In this document: positions 1-8,985 of the stretch, one piece after another
Position numbering within the stretch: the stretch's first letter is position 1
How the letters are laid out: each line of letters begins with the position of its first letter
Assembly: GCF_039839275.1 (NCBI RefSeq)
Contig: NZ_JBDOQP010000002.1
Coordinates: 248,001 to 312,000, forward strand
Reading direction: 5' to 3'
DNA: 64,000 nt
Source of the DNA: Aerobium sp039839275
Lineage (GTDB): Bacteria; Pseudomonadota; Alphaproteobacteria; Rhizobiales; Rhizobiaceae
Notes under the pieces: generated by a model
The model's input: only the letters and a program-made list of their open reading frames with translations
The model's database searches: none
What the model was told of the DNA's origin: nothing
Made by a program: the position numbers and the translations under genes

Positions 1-104
1 AGTGGGGGCATTAATTGCGGCTGTCCCCCATCTATGGCTCCCTCCCATGCGATGCAATGGCTCGCGATTGCGGCAATTCGTGATAGGAGCAGGCATCAAC
101 GCGA

Positions 105-1544
105 GTGAGTCTCATGCCGGGTCCTTCTGCAGCGTCCTCACAGCAGGCGACATTCGTCACCGGATCGACCATGCGGCACGTCGCCGTAATGACGGCGACC
201 GGGTCTGTCGGGCTCATCGCCATCTTCATGGTCGACGCGCTCAACCTCTTCTACATTTCGATGCTCGGCGTGCAGGAACTGGCCGCAGCCATCGGCTTCG
301 CCAGCACGCTGATGTTTTTCGTCGTATCGATCTCGATCGGGTTCACCATCGCGGTTTCGGCGCTGGTTTCGCGCGCGCTCGGGCGCGGCGACAGGGCGGA
401 GGCTGCCCGCATGGGCGGCGCTTCGATGATTTTCATGGGGCTGAGCACCGTGGCGATCACGGTGATCGCCTGGCCGTTTCTCGACACGCTGGTCGGTGCC
501 CTGGGAGCGACCGGCGAGACGCGTGTCCTGTCTGTACGCTACCTGCAGATCGTGATGCCATCTACGCCGATCATTTCGCTCGGCATGTGCGCAACGGGCA
601 TCATGCGTGGCGTCGGCGATGCGCGCCGCTCGATGTACGTCACGCTCGCAGGCGGCATCGCTGCCGCGATCCTCGATCCGATCTTCATTTTCGGGTTCGA
701 CCTCGGTCTCGACGGAGCGGCGATCGCAAGCGTGTTGTCGCGCATCATCCTTCTCGCGGTGGGCATCCATGGCGTGCACTTCGTTCACCGGCTGATGGCG
801 CTGCCCGATCGCCGCCGGCTGATGATCGCGGCGCGCCCCTTCTTTGCGATCGGGCTGCCGGCCGTGCTGACGCAGATAGCCACACCCGTCGGAAATGCCT
901 ATGTCACCGTGGAAATGGCGCGCTTTGGCGACGAGGCCGTCGCCGGCTGGGCCATCATAGGGAGGCTCATCCCCGTGGCGTTCGGCGTCATCTTCGCGCT
1001 GTCCGGCGCGATTGGCCCGATCCTCGGCCAGAACTATGGCGCGAAACGCTATGATCGGCTCAACACCGCTATGCGCGACGCGCTGATATTCGTCATGCTC
1101 TACTGCCTTGCCGCGTGGCTGCTTTTGGCGATCTTCGCGAACGGGGTGGCCAGCCTGTTCGGAGCCCAAGGCGAGGCGCGGGAACTGGTGGTCTTCTTCT
1201 GCTTGTTCGCCGCAGGGAGCTTCCTGTTCAACGGAGCGCTGTTCGTCGCCAACGCCGCCTTCAACAATCTCGGATTTCCCACATATTCGACGGTGTTCAA
1301 CTGGGGGCGCTCGACGCTGGGCGTGATCCCGTTCGTATGGATCGGCGCGCAGTATTATGGCGCCAAGGGCGTTGTCGCCGGGTGGGGCCTCGGCGCCATC
1401 GTCTTCGGCCTCGCCGCGGTCGTGGTTGCCTTCAGGGTGGTGCGCAGGATCGGCGTTTCCAACCCGGCCAGAAGTGACCTGCCGCCACCTCCGCCTGCGG
1501 CCAACTCACCCTTCTCGACAGGAAAAGCGTCGACGCTTCAATGA
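105..1544 (+). CDS. MATE family multidrug/organic cation efflux transporter
   Basis: A 479-residue, almost entirely hydrophobic protein with about 12 predicted membrane segments arranged as two similar halves (about residues 25-220 and 255-450), the layout of MATE (multi antimicrobial extrusion) carriers. Such proteins exchange Na+ or H+ for cationic drugs or metabolites in the inner membrane. The tail (about residues 455-479) is Pro/Ser-rich and probably cytoplasmic. The reading opens with GTG; an in-frame ATG lies three codons later at 114, so the exact start is uncertain. It converges with the patatin gene, with only 3 bases between stops. The substrate cannot be told from the sequence. 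Confidence 0.9.
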   Translation: MSLMPGPSAASSQQATFVTGSTMRHVAVMTATGSVGLIAIFMVDALNLFYISMLGVQELAAAIGFASTLMFFVVSISIGFTIAVSALVSRALGRGDRAEAARMGGASMIFMGLSTVAITVIAWPFLDTLVGALGATGETRVLSVRYLQIVMPSTPIISLGMCATGIMRGVGDARRSMYVTLAGGIAAAILDPIFIFGFDLGLDGAAIASVLSRIILLAVGIHGVHFVHRLMALPDRRRLMIAARPFFAIGLPAVLTQIATPVGNAYVTVEMARFGDEAVAGWAIIGRLIPVAFGVIFALSGAIGPILGQNYGAKRYDRLNTAMRDALIFVMLYCLAAWLLLAIFANGVASLFGAQGEARELVVFFCLFAAGSFLFNGALFVANAAFNNLGFPTYSTVFNWGRSTLGVIPFVWIGAQYYGAKGVVAGWGLGAIVFGLAAVVVAFRVVRRIGVSNPARSDLPPPPPAANSPFSTGKASTLQ

Positions 1545-1547
1545 CCG

Positions 1548-2486
1548 TCAGCCGTCGTGGCGGCGAAATCGCTCGACGGCCGCGTCTATGGCCTGCTTGA
1601 GTTCGTCCTTGATCGACTCCGTATCGGCCAGCACCTGTCCGATCTTGAGAAAATCGAGGACCCGGAACTGCGAGACCGGCGGGCGCAACAGGATGTCGGG
1701 CTGGATCCGCTTCAGCTTCAGCGCGACGATGGACTCCATCATGATCTGCGTCGCGCCGAACAACAGGTCGATGGATGTCGGGCGTCCGCTGCCGTTCTCG
1801 ATCGGCGTGCCGACCACGTCGATGGCGATGATGATGTCGGCCTTGCCTTCTAGCAGGTCGAACGGCACCGGATTGACGATGCCGCCGTCGATCAGAAGCC
1901 GGCCCTCATGGCGGATCGGCCTGAAAACTGCGGGAATTGCCGCTGACGCGGCCAGCGCGAGATAGAGGTCGCCTTCGTTGAAGACCCGCTCGCAGTTCCC
2001 GAAATAGTCGGTCGCGGTGACCTGAAGGGGAACCTGCAAATCTTCGAAACGATGCGGGATCGTCTCCGGCAGGAAGGCGCGCAACACACGTTCTGCATTG
2101 AACTGCCCAAGGCGCACACCGCCTTCGAACATCTCCGCCATGCTGGCCGGCCGTGCCCGCCACATGCGGCTGGCCACCTCGCCGGAGCGACCTAGCGTGG
2201 CGCGCGCGTAGTCGCCGATCTCCGTACCACGCATGCCGGCCGCCATGCCCGCGCCCATGATCGCGCCGATCGACGAGCCGGCAATGGCTACGGGGCGGAT
2301 GCCCAGTTCGTCGAGCGTTTCGATGACGTGCAGATGGGTCAGACCGCGCGCGCCGCCCCCGCCGAAGGCAACGGCGAAGCTCGGGTCGCCGCCAGAGCCC
2401 TCGCTTTCGGCTCCGACCTTGGTCGCGCGCTCGGGAATTAAGGCTTCGTCTGTCTCTTCGTTCAATGTCGTGTCGTCAGCCGCCAT
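1548..2486 (-). CDS. Patatin-like phospholipase family protein (RssA-like)
   Basis: A 312-residue protein with all three patatin signatures: the glycine-rich oxyanion loop GGGGARG (residues 42-48), the nucleophile elbow GSSIG (70-74, Ser72 expected to attack) and the DGG triplet (200-202) that supplies the catalytic Asp of the Ser-Asp dyad. This family hydrolyses acyl esters of phospholipids or other lipids. There is no signal peptide, so a cytoplasmic or membrane-surface enzyme is likely. The first 35 residues are acidic and probably disordered. Its start overlaps the end of the upstream M16 peptidase gene by 11 bases, indicating translational coupling in one transcript with the two peptidases. 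Confidence 0.9.
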   Translation of the reverse strand: MAADDTTLNEETDEALIPERATKVGAESEGSGGDPSFAVAFGGGGARGLTHLHVIETLDELGIRPVAIAGSSIGAIMGAGMAAGMRGTEIGDYARATLGRSGEVASRMWRARPASMAEMFEGGVRLGQFNAERVLRAFLPETIPHRFEDLQVPLQVTATDYFGNCERVFNEGDLYLALAASAAIPAVFRPIRHEGRLLIDGGIVNPVPFDLLEGKADIIIAIDVVGTPIENGSGRPTSIDLLFGATQIMMESIVALKLKRIQPDILLRPPVSQFRVLDFLKIGQVLADTESIKDELKQAIDAAVERFRRHDG

Positions 2487-3840
2487 CGCTCGCTTCGGGA
2501 CCGATCACCAGGATTGCCGGCTCTGCCTGCAGCAGCCGCTGTGCCGCTTCCTTAACCTGCTCGATCGTCACGGCCTCGATATAGCCGACACGGCGGTCGA
2601 TATAGTCGATACCGAGTTCGTCGAGCTGAAGCTGCACCAAAGTTCGCGCCACGGCCAGCGATGAATCCAGATTGTTGATCGGATAGGCGCCGATCAGATA
2701 GGTCTTGGCGCTCGCCAGCTCTTCGGGCGTCGGCCCCTCCTCCGCCATCTTGCGAACCTCGTCGCGGATAACCGTCAGCGCCTCGTCGACATTGTCGGCG
2801 CGGGTCGAGGTGCCGATGTAAAGCGCGTTGGAATAGTCGTTGTTGAGGAGACCGGATCCGACGCCATAAGCAAGGCCGCGCTTTTCGCGCACCTCGTTGA
2901 ACAGGCGGGACGAGAACGTACCGCCGCCGAGGATGTGATTCATGATGAAGGCGGCGAAGAATTCGGGATCATCCCGATCGATGCCCGGGTAGACGAGCTG
3001 GATGGTCGCCTGCGGCAGCGGATAGTCGTAATCGACCTGCTGGTCGAGGCGCGGCTCGACTTCCGGGACAGGCGCAAGCTCTGCCTGCTGCGGGAGATCG
3101 CCAAACACGCGATCGAGTTCGCCTTTTAGCGTCTCCGCATCGATCGCACCGACCACCGCGATGTGGATGTTGTCGCGGGCGAAGGTGCGGCCGTGCAGGG
3201 TGCGCAGGTCTTCCGCCGTGATCGACGCCAGCGATTCCAGCGTGCCGTCGGAACGTCGCGCATAGGGATGGTCGCCATACAGGGCACGTGCGAACTCGTC
3301 CTGGCCAAGCGTATTGGGGTCGCGAAGGTCCTGCTGTATCCCGGTCACGATCTGCCCGCGAATCCTGTCGATCGGCTCCTGGTCGAAGCGGGGCGAGGTG
3401 AGCGCCAGCTGCAACAGCCCGAGGGCTTCGCCGCGCTGTTCCTCGAGCATGCGCATCTGGCCGTAGACCGCGTCCCGGTTCGCCTCGAAGCTCATTTCGG
3501 CTCCGACTTCGTCGAGCCGTTCCTGGAACGTGTCGGAATCGAGATCGCCGGCGCCTTCGTCGAACAGCCCCGTCATCAGGTTGGACAGGCCTTCCTTGCC
3601 GTCCGGGTCCTGCGTGCTTCCGCCCTCGAACGCAAAGCGCACGGAAACGATCGGCACGGTGTAGTCTTCGACAAGCCACGCCGATACACCGCCGGGCGAC
3701 GTCACTTCCTGGATTTCGACGGCCGCGCGCGCCGAGACGATCGCGGGAAAGGTCAGGAAGACCAGCGCCAGCAGCGCGGTGGTGAGCGTCTGAACGAAAC
3801 GATTGCCAGCCATCGGCTCTGCGTTCTCCTGAATGTTCAT
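2476..3840 (-). CDS. M16 family peptidase-like protein, HxxEH-less partner
   Basis: A 454-residue protein with the two-lobe M16 (pitrilysin/processing peptidase) fold. The N-terminal region after the first Met carries a hydrophobic stretch that looks like a signal peptide ending near SARA, so it is probably periplasmic. The zinc motif HxxEH is absent: where it should stand the sequence reads SNLMTGLFDEGAG. This is the usual picture for the non-catalytic partner of a heterodimeric M16 enzyme. The chosen ATG overlaps the stop of the catalytic partner upstream (3837-3840, ATGA), which argues for coupled synthesis in equal amounts. A longer reading to 3957 exists but overlaps the neighbour heavily and is unlikely. 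Confidence 0.88.
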   Translation of the reverse strand: MNIQENAEPMAGNRFVQTLTTALLALVFLTFPAIVSARAAVEIQEVTSPGGVSAWLVEDYTVPIVSVRFAFEGGSTQDPDGKEGLSNLMTGLFDEGAGDLDSDTFQERLDEVGAEMSFEANRDAVYGQMRMLEEQRGEALGLLQLALTSPRFDQEPIDRIRGQIVTGIQQDLRDPNTLGQDEFARALYGDHPYARRSDGTLESLASITAEDLRTLHGRTFARDNIHIAVVGAIDAETLKGELDRVFGDLPQQAELAPVPEVEPRLDQQVDYDYPLPQATIQLVYPGIDRDDPEFFAAFIMNHILGGGTFSSRLFNEVREKRGLAYGVGSGLLNNDYSNALYIGTSTRADNVDEALTVIRDEVRKMAEEGPTPEELASAKTYLIGAYPINNLDSSLAVARTLVQLQLDELGIDYIDRRVGYIEAVTIEQVKEAAQRLLQAEPAILVIGPEASDGG

Positions 3841-5204
3841 GAGCGGTCGTCCTCCTCTGGCAGCAGATATCCGGTGACGGAACGCCGCTGGTCGAGATAG
3901 CGCCCGGCAACCGCCTGTACCTGTTCCGCCGTCACTGCGGACAGCCTGTCCGGCCATTCCTGGATGTCTTCGACCGTACCGCCCGTCGTCAGCGTCGCGC
4001 CATACATGCGCGCCATGCCCGACTGGTCGTCGCGCGCGAAGATCATCGACCGCATCGCCCGCGTCTTGGCCTTTTCAAGCTCGTCGGCGGATACCCCGTC
4101 TTCGACGATCTTGGCGATCTCGGCATCGATTGCGGTTTCCACGTCCTCGAGCGTCGCCTCGCCGCGGGGCGCGCCATAGACGCCGAAGGAGGTGTCGTCG
4201 AGCGACGTGCCCTGGTAGAAGGCGCCGGCCGACGCCGCCACGCCCTGTCGGACGACGAGTTCCTGGTAGATGCGGCTCCGCATGCCTCCGCCCAGTATCT
4301 CGGCCAGCAGGTCGAGCGCCTCGGCTTCGCCATCATCAGCCGAGGTATAGGACGGGACGACCCATCGCTTGGAAAAGCTCGGCACGCCAACCCGCTCGTC
4401 GGCCATCTCGACAATGCGGCTGGTGTTCTGCTCCGGCTCCTGCGGGCGAATGCGCGGCGGCAGATCCGGCCCGCGCTCGACCTTGCCGTAGGTCTCCTCG
4501 GCGAATTCGCGCACGGTCTCCGCGTCGACGTCGCCGGCCACCACCAGCACGGCGTTGTTGGGTGCATAATACCGGTCGTAGAAATCGACGGCATCGGCGC
4601 GATTGAGCTGTTCCATCTCATGCATCCAGCCAATGACGGGGATGCGGTATGGATGGTTCTGGTAGAGCGTTGCGTTCAGCTCCTCGCCGTGCAGCGCCTG
4701 CGGGCTGTTCTCGATCCGCGAGTTGCGTTCCTCAATGACGACGTCGCGCTCGGGACCGATGACCTCGTCGGTGAGCACCAGATTGCGCATCCGGTCGGAC
4801 TCGAACTCCATCATCGCCTCGAGTTCGCTCGGCGCGACCTGCTGGAAATAGGCGGTGTAATCATACGAGGTGAACGCGTTCTCGCGGCCGCCGATCTCGG
4901 CGATGCGGGCCGAGAATTCTCCCGGGCCGTGGTTGGTCGTGCCCTTGAACATCAGATGCTCGAAGAAATGCGCGATGCCGGACTTCCCAGGGTCTTCGTC
5001 GGCGCTGCCAATCTTGTACCAGAGCATGTGCGTCACGACCGGCGCGCGATGGTCGGGAATGACGACCACTTCGAGGCCATTGTCGAGCGTGAAATTTGAG
5101 ATCGGCGCGGCTTCCTGGGCCTGGACGCCCACAACAGGCACCGCGAGGCAGGCAAACGCCACGACGTATCGCAGCATGAAACCACGGTCGGGAATCAGCT
5201 TCAT
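3837..5204 (-). CDS. M16 family zinc peptidase, catalytic subunit
   Basis: A 455-residue secreted zinc endopeptidase of the pitrilysin family. A signal peptide covers about residues 1-30 (cleavage after VQAQ). The inverted zinc motif is intact as HFFEH (residues 79-83), followed about 70 residues later by an acidic segment (EFESDRMRN) that supplies the third zinc ligand. The C-terminal lobe is the expected second M16 domain. A purine-rich AAGGAT lies just before the ATG. It begins an operon with the HxxEH-less partner and the patatin gene. Periplasmic M16 pairs degrade or process peptides; the actual substrate is unknown. Confidence 0.92.
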   Translation of the reverse strand: MKLIPDRGFMLRYVVAFACLAVPVVGVQAQEAAPISNFTLDNGLEVVVIPDHRAPVVTHMLWYKIGSADEDPGKSGIAHFFEHLMFKGTTNHGPGEFSARIAEIGGRENAFTSYDYTAYFQQVAPSELEAMMEFESDRMRNLVLTDEVIGPERDVVIEERNSRIENSPQALHGEELNATLYQNHPYRIPVIGWMHEMEQLNRADAVDFYDRYYAPNNAVLVVAGDVDAETVREFAEETYGKVERGPDLPPRIRPQEPEQNTSRIVEMADERVGVPSFSKRWVVPSYTSADDGEAEALDLLAEILGGGMRSRIYQELVVRQGVAASAGAFYQGTSLDDTSFGVYGAPRGEATLEDVETAIDAEIAKIVEDGVSADELEKAKTRAMRSMIFARDDQSGMARMYGATLTTGGTVEDIQEWPDRLSAVTAEQVQAVAGRYLDQRRSVTGYLLPEEDDRS

Positions 5205-5307
5205 GGAATGATCCTTCTTCCAGGGAGTTCGACAGTTAGCGCGCCCAGCGACACTTGCAATCGAAACCCGATGACAAGCACGTCATCGGCCCGAACCGTG
5301 ACGAAAG

Positions 5308-5862
5308 TCAGGCATGCGTGCAGAACGAAACACAGGTGTCGCCATATTCGCGTCGGTCCGCCAGCACGAGGCCCGATGGTGCCTGGAACGGCGAGGACGC
5401 CGCCTCTTCGACCACGATCAGCGCGCCCGGCCGGACCCATCCGCCAGCCAACGCACTCGCGATCGCGCGTTCTCCCAAGGCTTTGCCGTAGGGCGGATCG
5501 GCGAACACGAGATCGAACGGAATGACCGTGCCGACATGGCCGAGCATGGTGGCGTCGCGGCGGAATATCTTGGTCCTGCCCTGCAGTCCGAACGCCTCGA
5601 CATTGTCGCGGATGAGGCCCCTGCCCTGGGCGGACTCCTCGATGAACACGCAGTGAGAGGCTCCACGCGAGAGGGCCTCGAGCCCGAGTGCGCCGGTGCC
5701 GGCGAACAGATCGAGCACGCGTCCGCCCTCAAGGTGCTCGCGATAGGCATGCGCGATGACGTTGAAGACCGCCTCGCGCGTCCTGTCGGATGTCGGTCTT
5801 ATGCCATCGGAACGCGGCGACGCCAGCGGCCGGCCGCGCAACGCGCCCCCGACGATGCGCAA
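5308..5862 (-). CDS. rsmD: 16S rRNA (guanine(966)-N(2))-methyltransferase RsmD
   Basis: A 184-residue SAM-dependent methyltransferase that modifies G966 of 16S rRNA in the 30S subunit. It shows the family opening RIVGGALRGRPL, the SAM-binding VLDLFAGTGALGLEALS and the catalytic DPPYG. I place the start at a TTG (5860-5862): this gives the normal family length and begins the protein at the conserved (M)RIVGG, one base after the rluB stop. An open frame continues upstream to 6285, but that part is arginine/alanine-rich sequence antisense to nothing conserved and lies inside rluB. Translation is probably coupled to rluB. Confidence 0.9.
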   Translation of the reverse strand: MRIVGGALRGRPLASPRSDGIRPTSDRTREAVFNVIAHAYREHLEGGRVLDLFAGTGALGLEALSRGASHCVFIEESAQGRGLIRDNVEAFGLQGRTKIFRRDATMLGHVGTVIPFDLVFADPPYGKALGERAIASALAGGWVRPGALIVVEEAASSPFQAPSGLVLADRREYGDTCVSFCTHA

Positions 5863-5863
5863 C

Positions 5864-7612
5864 TCAGCGATCGCCGCGCGGCTTGCGCGGTCCCTTCGGT
5901 CCGGAACCCGGCTTCGAGCCGCCGCCCTTGCCGGCCGGACGGGGCTTACCGGCATAGCGACGCCCTTCGGTGCGCTCGGCAAGCGCCGCCGCCTTCTTCT
6001 CGCCCATCGGCCGCGCACCTGGCGCCATCCAGACATTGGCCGAGCGCGACCGCTGCTTCTCGGGCGCGCGTTCCTCGCGCTCGCCGGGTTTGCCGGGCTT
6101 GCCACCGAAACGCTTGTCCTTGTCGCCGAAAGACTTGGGCTTGTCCCGGTCACCGAAAGATTTCGGCTTGTCCTTGTCGCCATAGGGCTTGCCGCCGCGT
6201 TGCGGTTTCGTCTGCAGACGGCCCAGCGCATCCTCGCGCTTCGCCTCGCGTTCGCGCTTGCGATTGGGCCGCTCGCCCGGTGCATCCTCGCGGCGGGTCT
6301 GTTCGTTCGCCGCGACCGGCTTGTTGGAGAATTCGTTGATGATGGGCGCGTCGAAATTCGCGCCCGATTCCTCGATCAGCCGATCGCCAAGCTGGTCGCG
6401 CAGGAGCTTGCCCTTGAGTTCGCGCACCTCACCCTCGGCGAGTTCGCCAAGCTGGAACGGCCCGTAGGAAAGCCGGATGAGGCGCGTCACGTCGAGCCCC
6501 AGCGCGCCAAGGATGTTCTTGACCTCGCGGTTCTTGCCCTCACGCAGGCCGATCGTGAGCCAGGCATTCGAGCCCTGCTCGCGGTCGAGCGTCGCCTCGA
6601 TCGCGCCGTAGAAGACGCCATCGACGGCAATGCCGTCCTTCAATCCTTCGAGGGCCTGCAATTCCACCTTGCCGTGGACGCGCACCCGGTAGCGACGGAG
6701 CCAGCCGGTGGCTGGCAGCTCGAGGACCCGCGACAGGCCGCCATCATTGGTCAGCAGCAGCAGACCCTCGGTATTAATGTCGAGGCGGCCGACGGTCATC
6801 AGGCGCGGCAGGCCCTTGGGCAGAATATCGAAGACCGTCCTGCGGCCCTCCGGGTCGCGATTGGTGGTGACCACGCCCGCAGGCTTGTGGAAGAGAAATA
6901 GCCGCGTCCGTTCGACGTCCGGGATCGGGCTGCCGTCGATCTCGATGCGGTCGCTGGCCGAGACGTTGATGGCCGGGGTGTCGAGCTTCTTGCCGTTCAG
7001 CGTCACGCGCCCGTCGGCGATCATCGCCTCCGCATCGCGGCGCGACGCCACGCCGGCGCGCGCCAGCCTGCGGGCGATGCGCTCGACATTATCGTCTGCG
7101 GCGGGTGCCGCACCGTCCTCGCGCTCGCGCTTGCCCGGCCGAAATGCCGGGCGCGCCTCTTCTTCACGCTTGCGGTAGGGCTTTCTCTCGCCATCCGGCT
7201 TGGCATAGGGCTTGCGATCCGCGCCCTCGCGCGCACGGAACGGCTTCTTCTCGCCATCGGACTGGACGTAAGGTCGGCTTTCGCCGTCCGGCCGCTTGCG
7301 AAACGTTTTCTCGCCGCCGGGGTCGACCTTCCTGCCGGCAGGGCCGTCTTCGCGTGGGCGGAACGGTCTCTTTTCGCCGTCCGGCCTGACAAACGGCTTG
7401 CGGTCGCCTTCTTCACGCTTTCGGAACGGCCTCTTGTCGCCGTCAGCCTTCGCGAACGGCTTTCGATCTCCATCCTCGCGCTTGCGGAAGGGCTTCTTTT
7501 CGCCTTGCGCCTTCGGGCCGGAAAACGCCTTCTTTGCAGGCGCACCCTCCGGCCGCTTGCCCGGACCGCGTCCTGCGCCACCGCGCGGCGTTCTCTTTGT
7601 GTCGTCGTCCAT
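5864..7612 (-). CDS. rluB: rRNA large-subunit pseudouridine synthase, RluB/RsuA family, with long basic extensions
   Basis: A 582-residue protein whose core (about residues 175-420) is a normal S4 RNA-binding domain followed by an RluB/RsuA-type synthase with the catalytic motif GRLDINTEGLLLLTNDG. Family members of this type are usually 250-300 residues. Here the first 170 residues are about a dozen degenerate repeats of a KPFRKREDGDRKPF-like unit, and the last 130 residues are Lys/Gly/Pro-rich with KPKSFGDRDK repeats. Both are probably disordered, positively charged RNA-binding tails. The substrate is likely 23S rRNA (U2605 equivalent). rsmD follows with a one-base gap, a conserved rhizobial pairing. 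Confidence 0.92.
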   Translation of the reverse strand: MDDDTKRTPRGGAGRGPGKRPEGAPAKKAFSGPKAQGEKKPFRKREDGDRKPFAKADGDKRPFRKREEGDRKPFVRPDGEKRPFRPREDGPAGRKVDPGGEKTFRKRPDGESRPYVQSDGEKKPFRAREGADRKPYAKPDGERKPYRKREEEARPAFRPGKREREDGAAPAADDNVERIARRLARAGVASRRDAEAMIADGRVTLNGKKLDTPAINVSASDRIEIDGSPIPDVERTRLFLFHKPAGVVTTNRDPEGRRTVFDILPKGLPRLMTVGRLDINTEGLLLLTNDGGLSRVLELPATGWLRRYRVRVHGKVELQALEGLKDGIAVDGVFYGAIEATLDREQGSNAWLTIGLREGKNREVKNILGALGLDVTRLIRLSYGPFQLGELAEGEVRELKGKLLRDQLGDRLIEESGANFDAPIINEFSNKPVAANEQTRREDAPGERPNRKREREAKREDALGRLQTKPQRGGKPYGDKDKPKSFGDRDKPKSFGDKDKRFGGKPGKPGEREERAPEKQRSRSANVWMAPGARPMGEKKAAALAERTEGRRYAGKPRPAGKGGGSKPGSGPKGPRKPRGDR

Positions 7613-7690
7613 GTGGAAATCGCCCTTTAGCGCGCGTAACTATCAGACCCCATTGGGCCTTGCGAGAAAAATGTCTATGTCGAAATACGC

Positions 7691-8137
7691 ATGAAAACGT
7701 CCCCCTTCATGGAAGCCGCCTTCAAAGAGGCCGAAGCCGCCGGCAAGCGTGGCGAGGTCCCGATCGGTGCCGTGATCGTCCGCGACGGCGTCGTTGTCGC
7801 CGCGGCGGGCAACCGCACGCGCGAATTGAACGATCCGACCGCGCATGCCGAGATACTGGCAATCCGCGAGGCCTGCCGCCTTTCGCAGAGCGAGCGTCTG
7901 CCGCAAGCCGATGTCTACGTGACGCTGGAACCCTGCCCGATGTGCGCCGCGGCGATTTCCTTCGCCCGCATTCGCAGGCTCTATTTCGGCGCGACGGATG
8001 AAAAAGGCGGAGCCGTGGTGAGCGGCGGGCGCTATTTTCACCAGCCGACATGCCACCATGCGCCCGACATCTACCCCGGCATCGCCGATGTCCGGTCGTC
8101 GGACCTTCTCAGAACTTTCTTCAGGGAAAGGCGCTGA
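7691..8137 (+). CDS. tadA: tRNA-specific adenosine deaminase TadA
   Basis: A 148-residue zinc deaminase of the CDA fold that converts A34 to inosine in tRNA-Arg(ACG). The zinc and catalytic motif HAE is at residues 52-54 (Glu54 is the proton shuttle) and PCPMC at 81-85 supplies the two Cys ligands. Length is normal. It is transcribed away from rluB with only 78 bases between the start codons, so the two share a short divergent promoter region. Essential in most bacteria. Confidence 0.95.
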   Translation: MKTSPFMEAAFKEAEAAGKRGEVPIGAVIVRDGVVVAAAGNRTRELNDPTAHAEILAIREACRLSQSERLPQADVYVTLEPCPMCAAAISFARIRRLYFGATDEKGGAVVSGGRYFHQPTCHHAPDIYPGIADVRSSDLLRTFFRERR

Positions 8138-8149
8138 CGCTCCAGCGCC

Positions 8150-8818
8150 TCAAAGCCAGGGTACGAAATCGCGCCAGGTGCGGTCACCGCTTGCCTTCTG
8201 GCGCTGACGTTCCTTCTGCCACTCGTCGACGCCGAGTTCGCCGGCAGCGGCGGTCTCGGCCGGCTGGCGATAGTCGACCGGCGGTTCGCTGAGGTAGCGG
8301 CGCTTGTTCGAGTCGCCTTGATTGAGCTGCCGCTGACGCTTCTCCATCTCGGCGCGCTGGGCATCGGTCATGCGCGCACCTTGCGAATTGCGCGCATCCG
8401 CGACTTCCGCCGCACTGCGGGCGGCAAAGCCACCGGAGGTGACCGGAGACTGATAGAGCGGGTTGTTCTGGTTGGCCGTGGCTTCGGCGCGGATGCGGGC
8501 ACGGCGCTGCTCAGGCGCCTCGGGCCATGCCGGATTCTCTGCTGACGCCATGTCCTGCTGCGGCTCCGGCAGCACTTCAAGAGACGGTGGGCGCACGAGT
8601 TCGGGACGCGCGTTGTAGGCGACCTCCGGGGTGCGCGGGCCACCCGGACCGATCGCGAGCACGCCGGAAACGTCTTCCATGAGCTGCGCGCTGGCAGTCT
8701 TGCCCGTGCCGTAGGTGGGTGAGCTCATGCAGCCGGAAAGAAGCGCTCCGGCGCACGCAATGGTTACGCCGACGAAGAGCGGCGCGCGGCCACGCGTGGG
8801 AATGCGATCGATCTTCAC
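8150..8818 (-). CDS. Putative outer-membrane lipoprotein, unknown function
   Basis: A 222-residue protein with a clear lipoprotein signal: basic start, hydrophobic segment and lipobox LLSGC, so the mature chain begins with a lipidated Cys near residue 29. I chose the GTG at 8818 because it puts the signal at the N-terminus; longer readings place it internally. The rest is Pro/Gln/Arg-rich and mostly disordered, with a segment (RPELVRPPSLEVLPEP) that resembles the DUF3035/BamF lipoproteins often found downstream of ileS and lspA in alphaproteobacteria. That resemblance is weak, so I do not assign the family. No lspA is seen between it and ileS. Confidence 0.7.
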   Translation of the reverse strand: MKIDRIPTRGRAPLFVGVTIACAGALLSGCMSSPTYGTGKTASAQLMEDVSGVLAIGPGGPRTPEVAYNARPELVRPPSLEVLPEPQQDMASAENPAWPEAPEQRRARIRAEATANQNNPLYQSPVTSGGFAARSAAEVADARNSQGARMTDAQRAEMEKRQRQLNQGDSNKRRYLSEPPVDYRQPAETAAAGELGVDEWQKERQRQKASGDRTWRDFVPWL

Positions 8819-8985
8819 TGCAACTTGCCTCTCACATATCGGGCGCAGTGCGCCTGAATTCGCACAATGTCTCGCCGGTAAATCCGGCGACAACAAGGCA
8901 TTCGGATGCTCGCGCCTTGTACCGCAATTGCACAGGCGGGGCAATGATGACCAGCAAGAAGGCCACCATCGCCTATCGTGCCGAC

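Noticed and set aside
2..1054. Long Arg/His-rich open frame over the MATE gene
   Set aside because: It is a different frame of the same strand with high-GC composition bias and no domain; the MATE frame is clearly coding.
6100..7600. Repetitive DNA in rluB considered as a minisatellite or CRISPR-like array
   Set aside because: The repeats are degenerate, in frame, and encode KPFRKRED-type protein repeats; no unique spacers.
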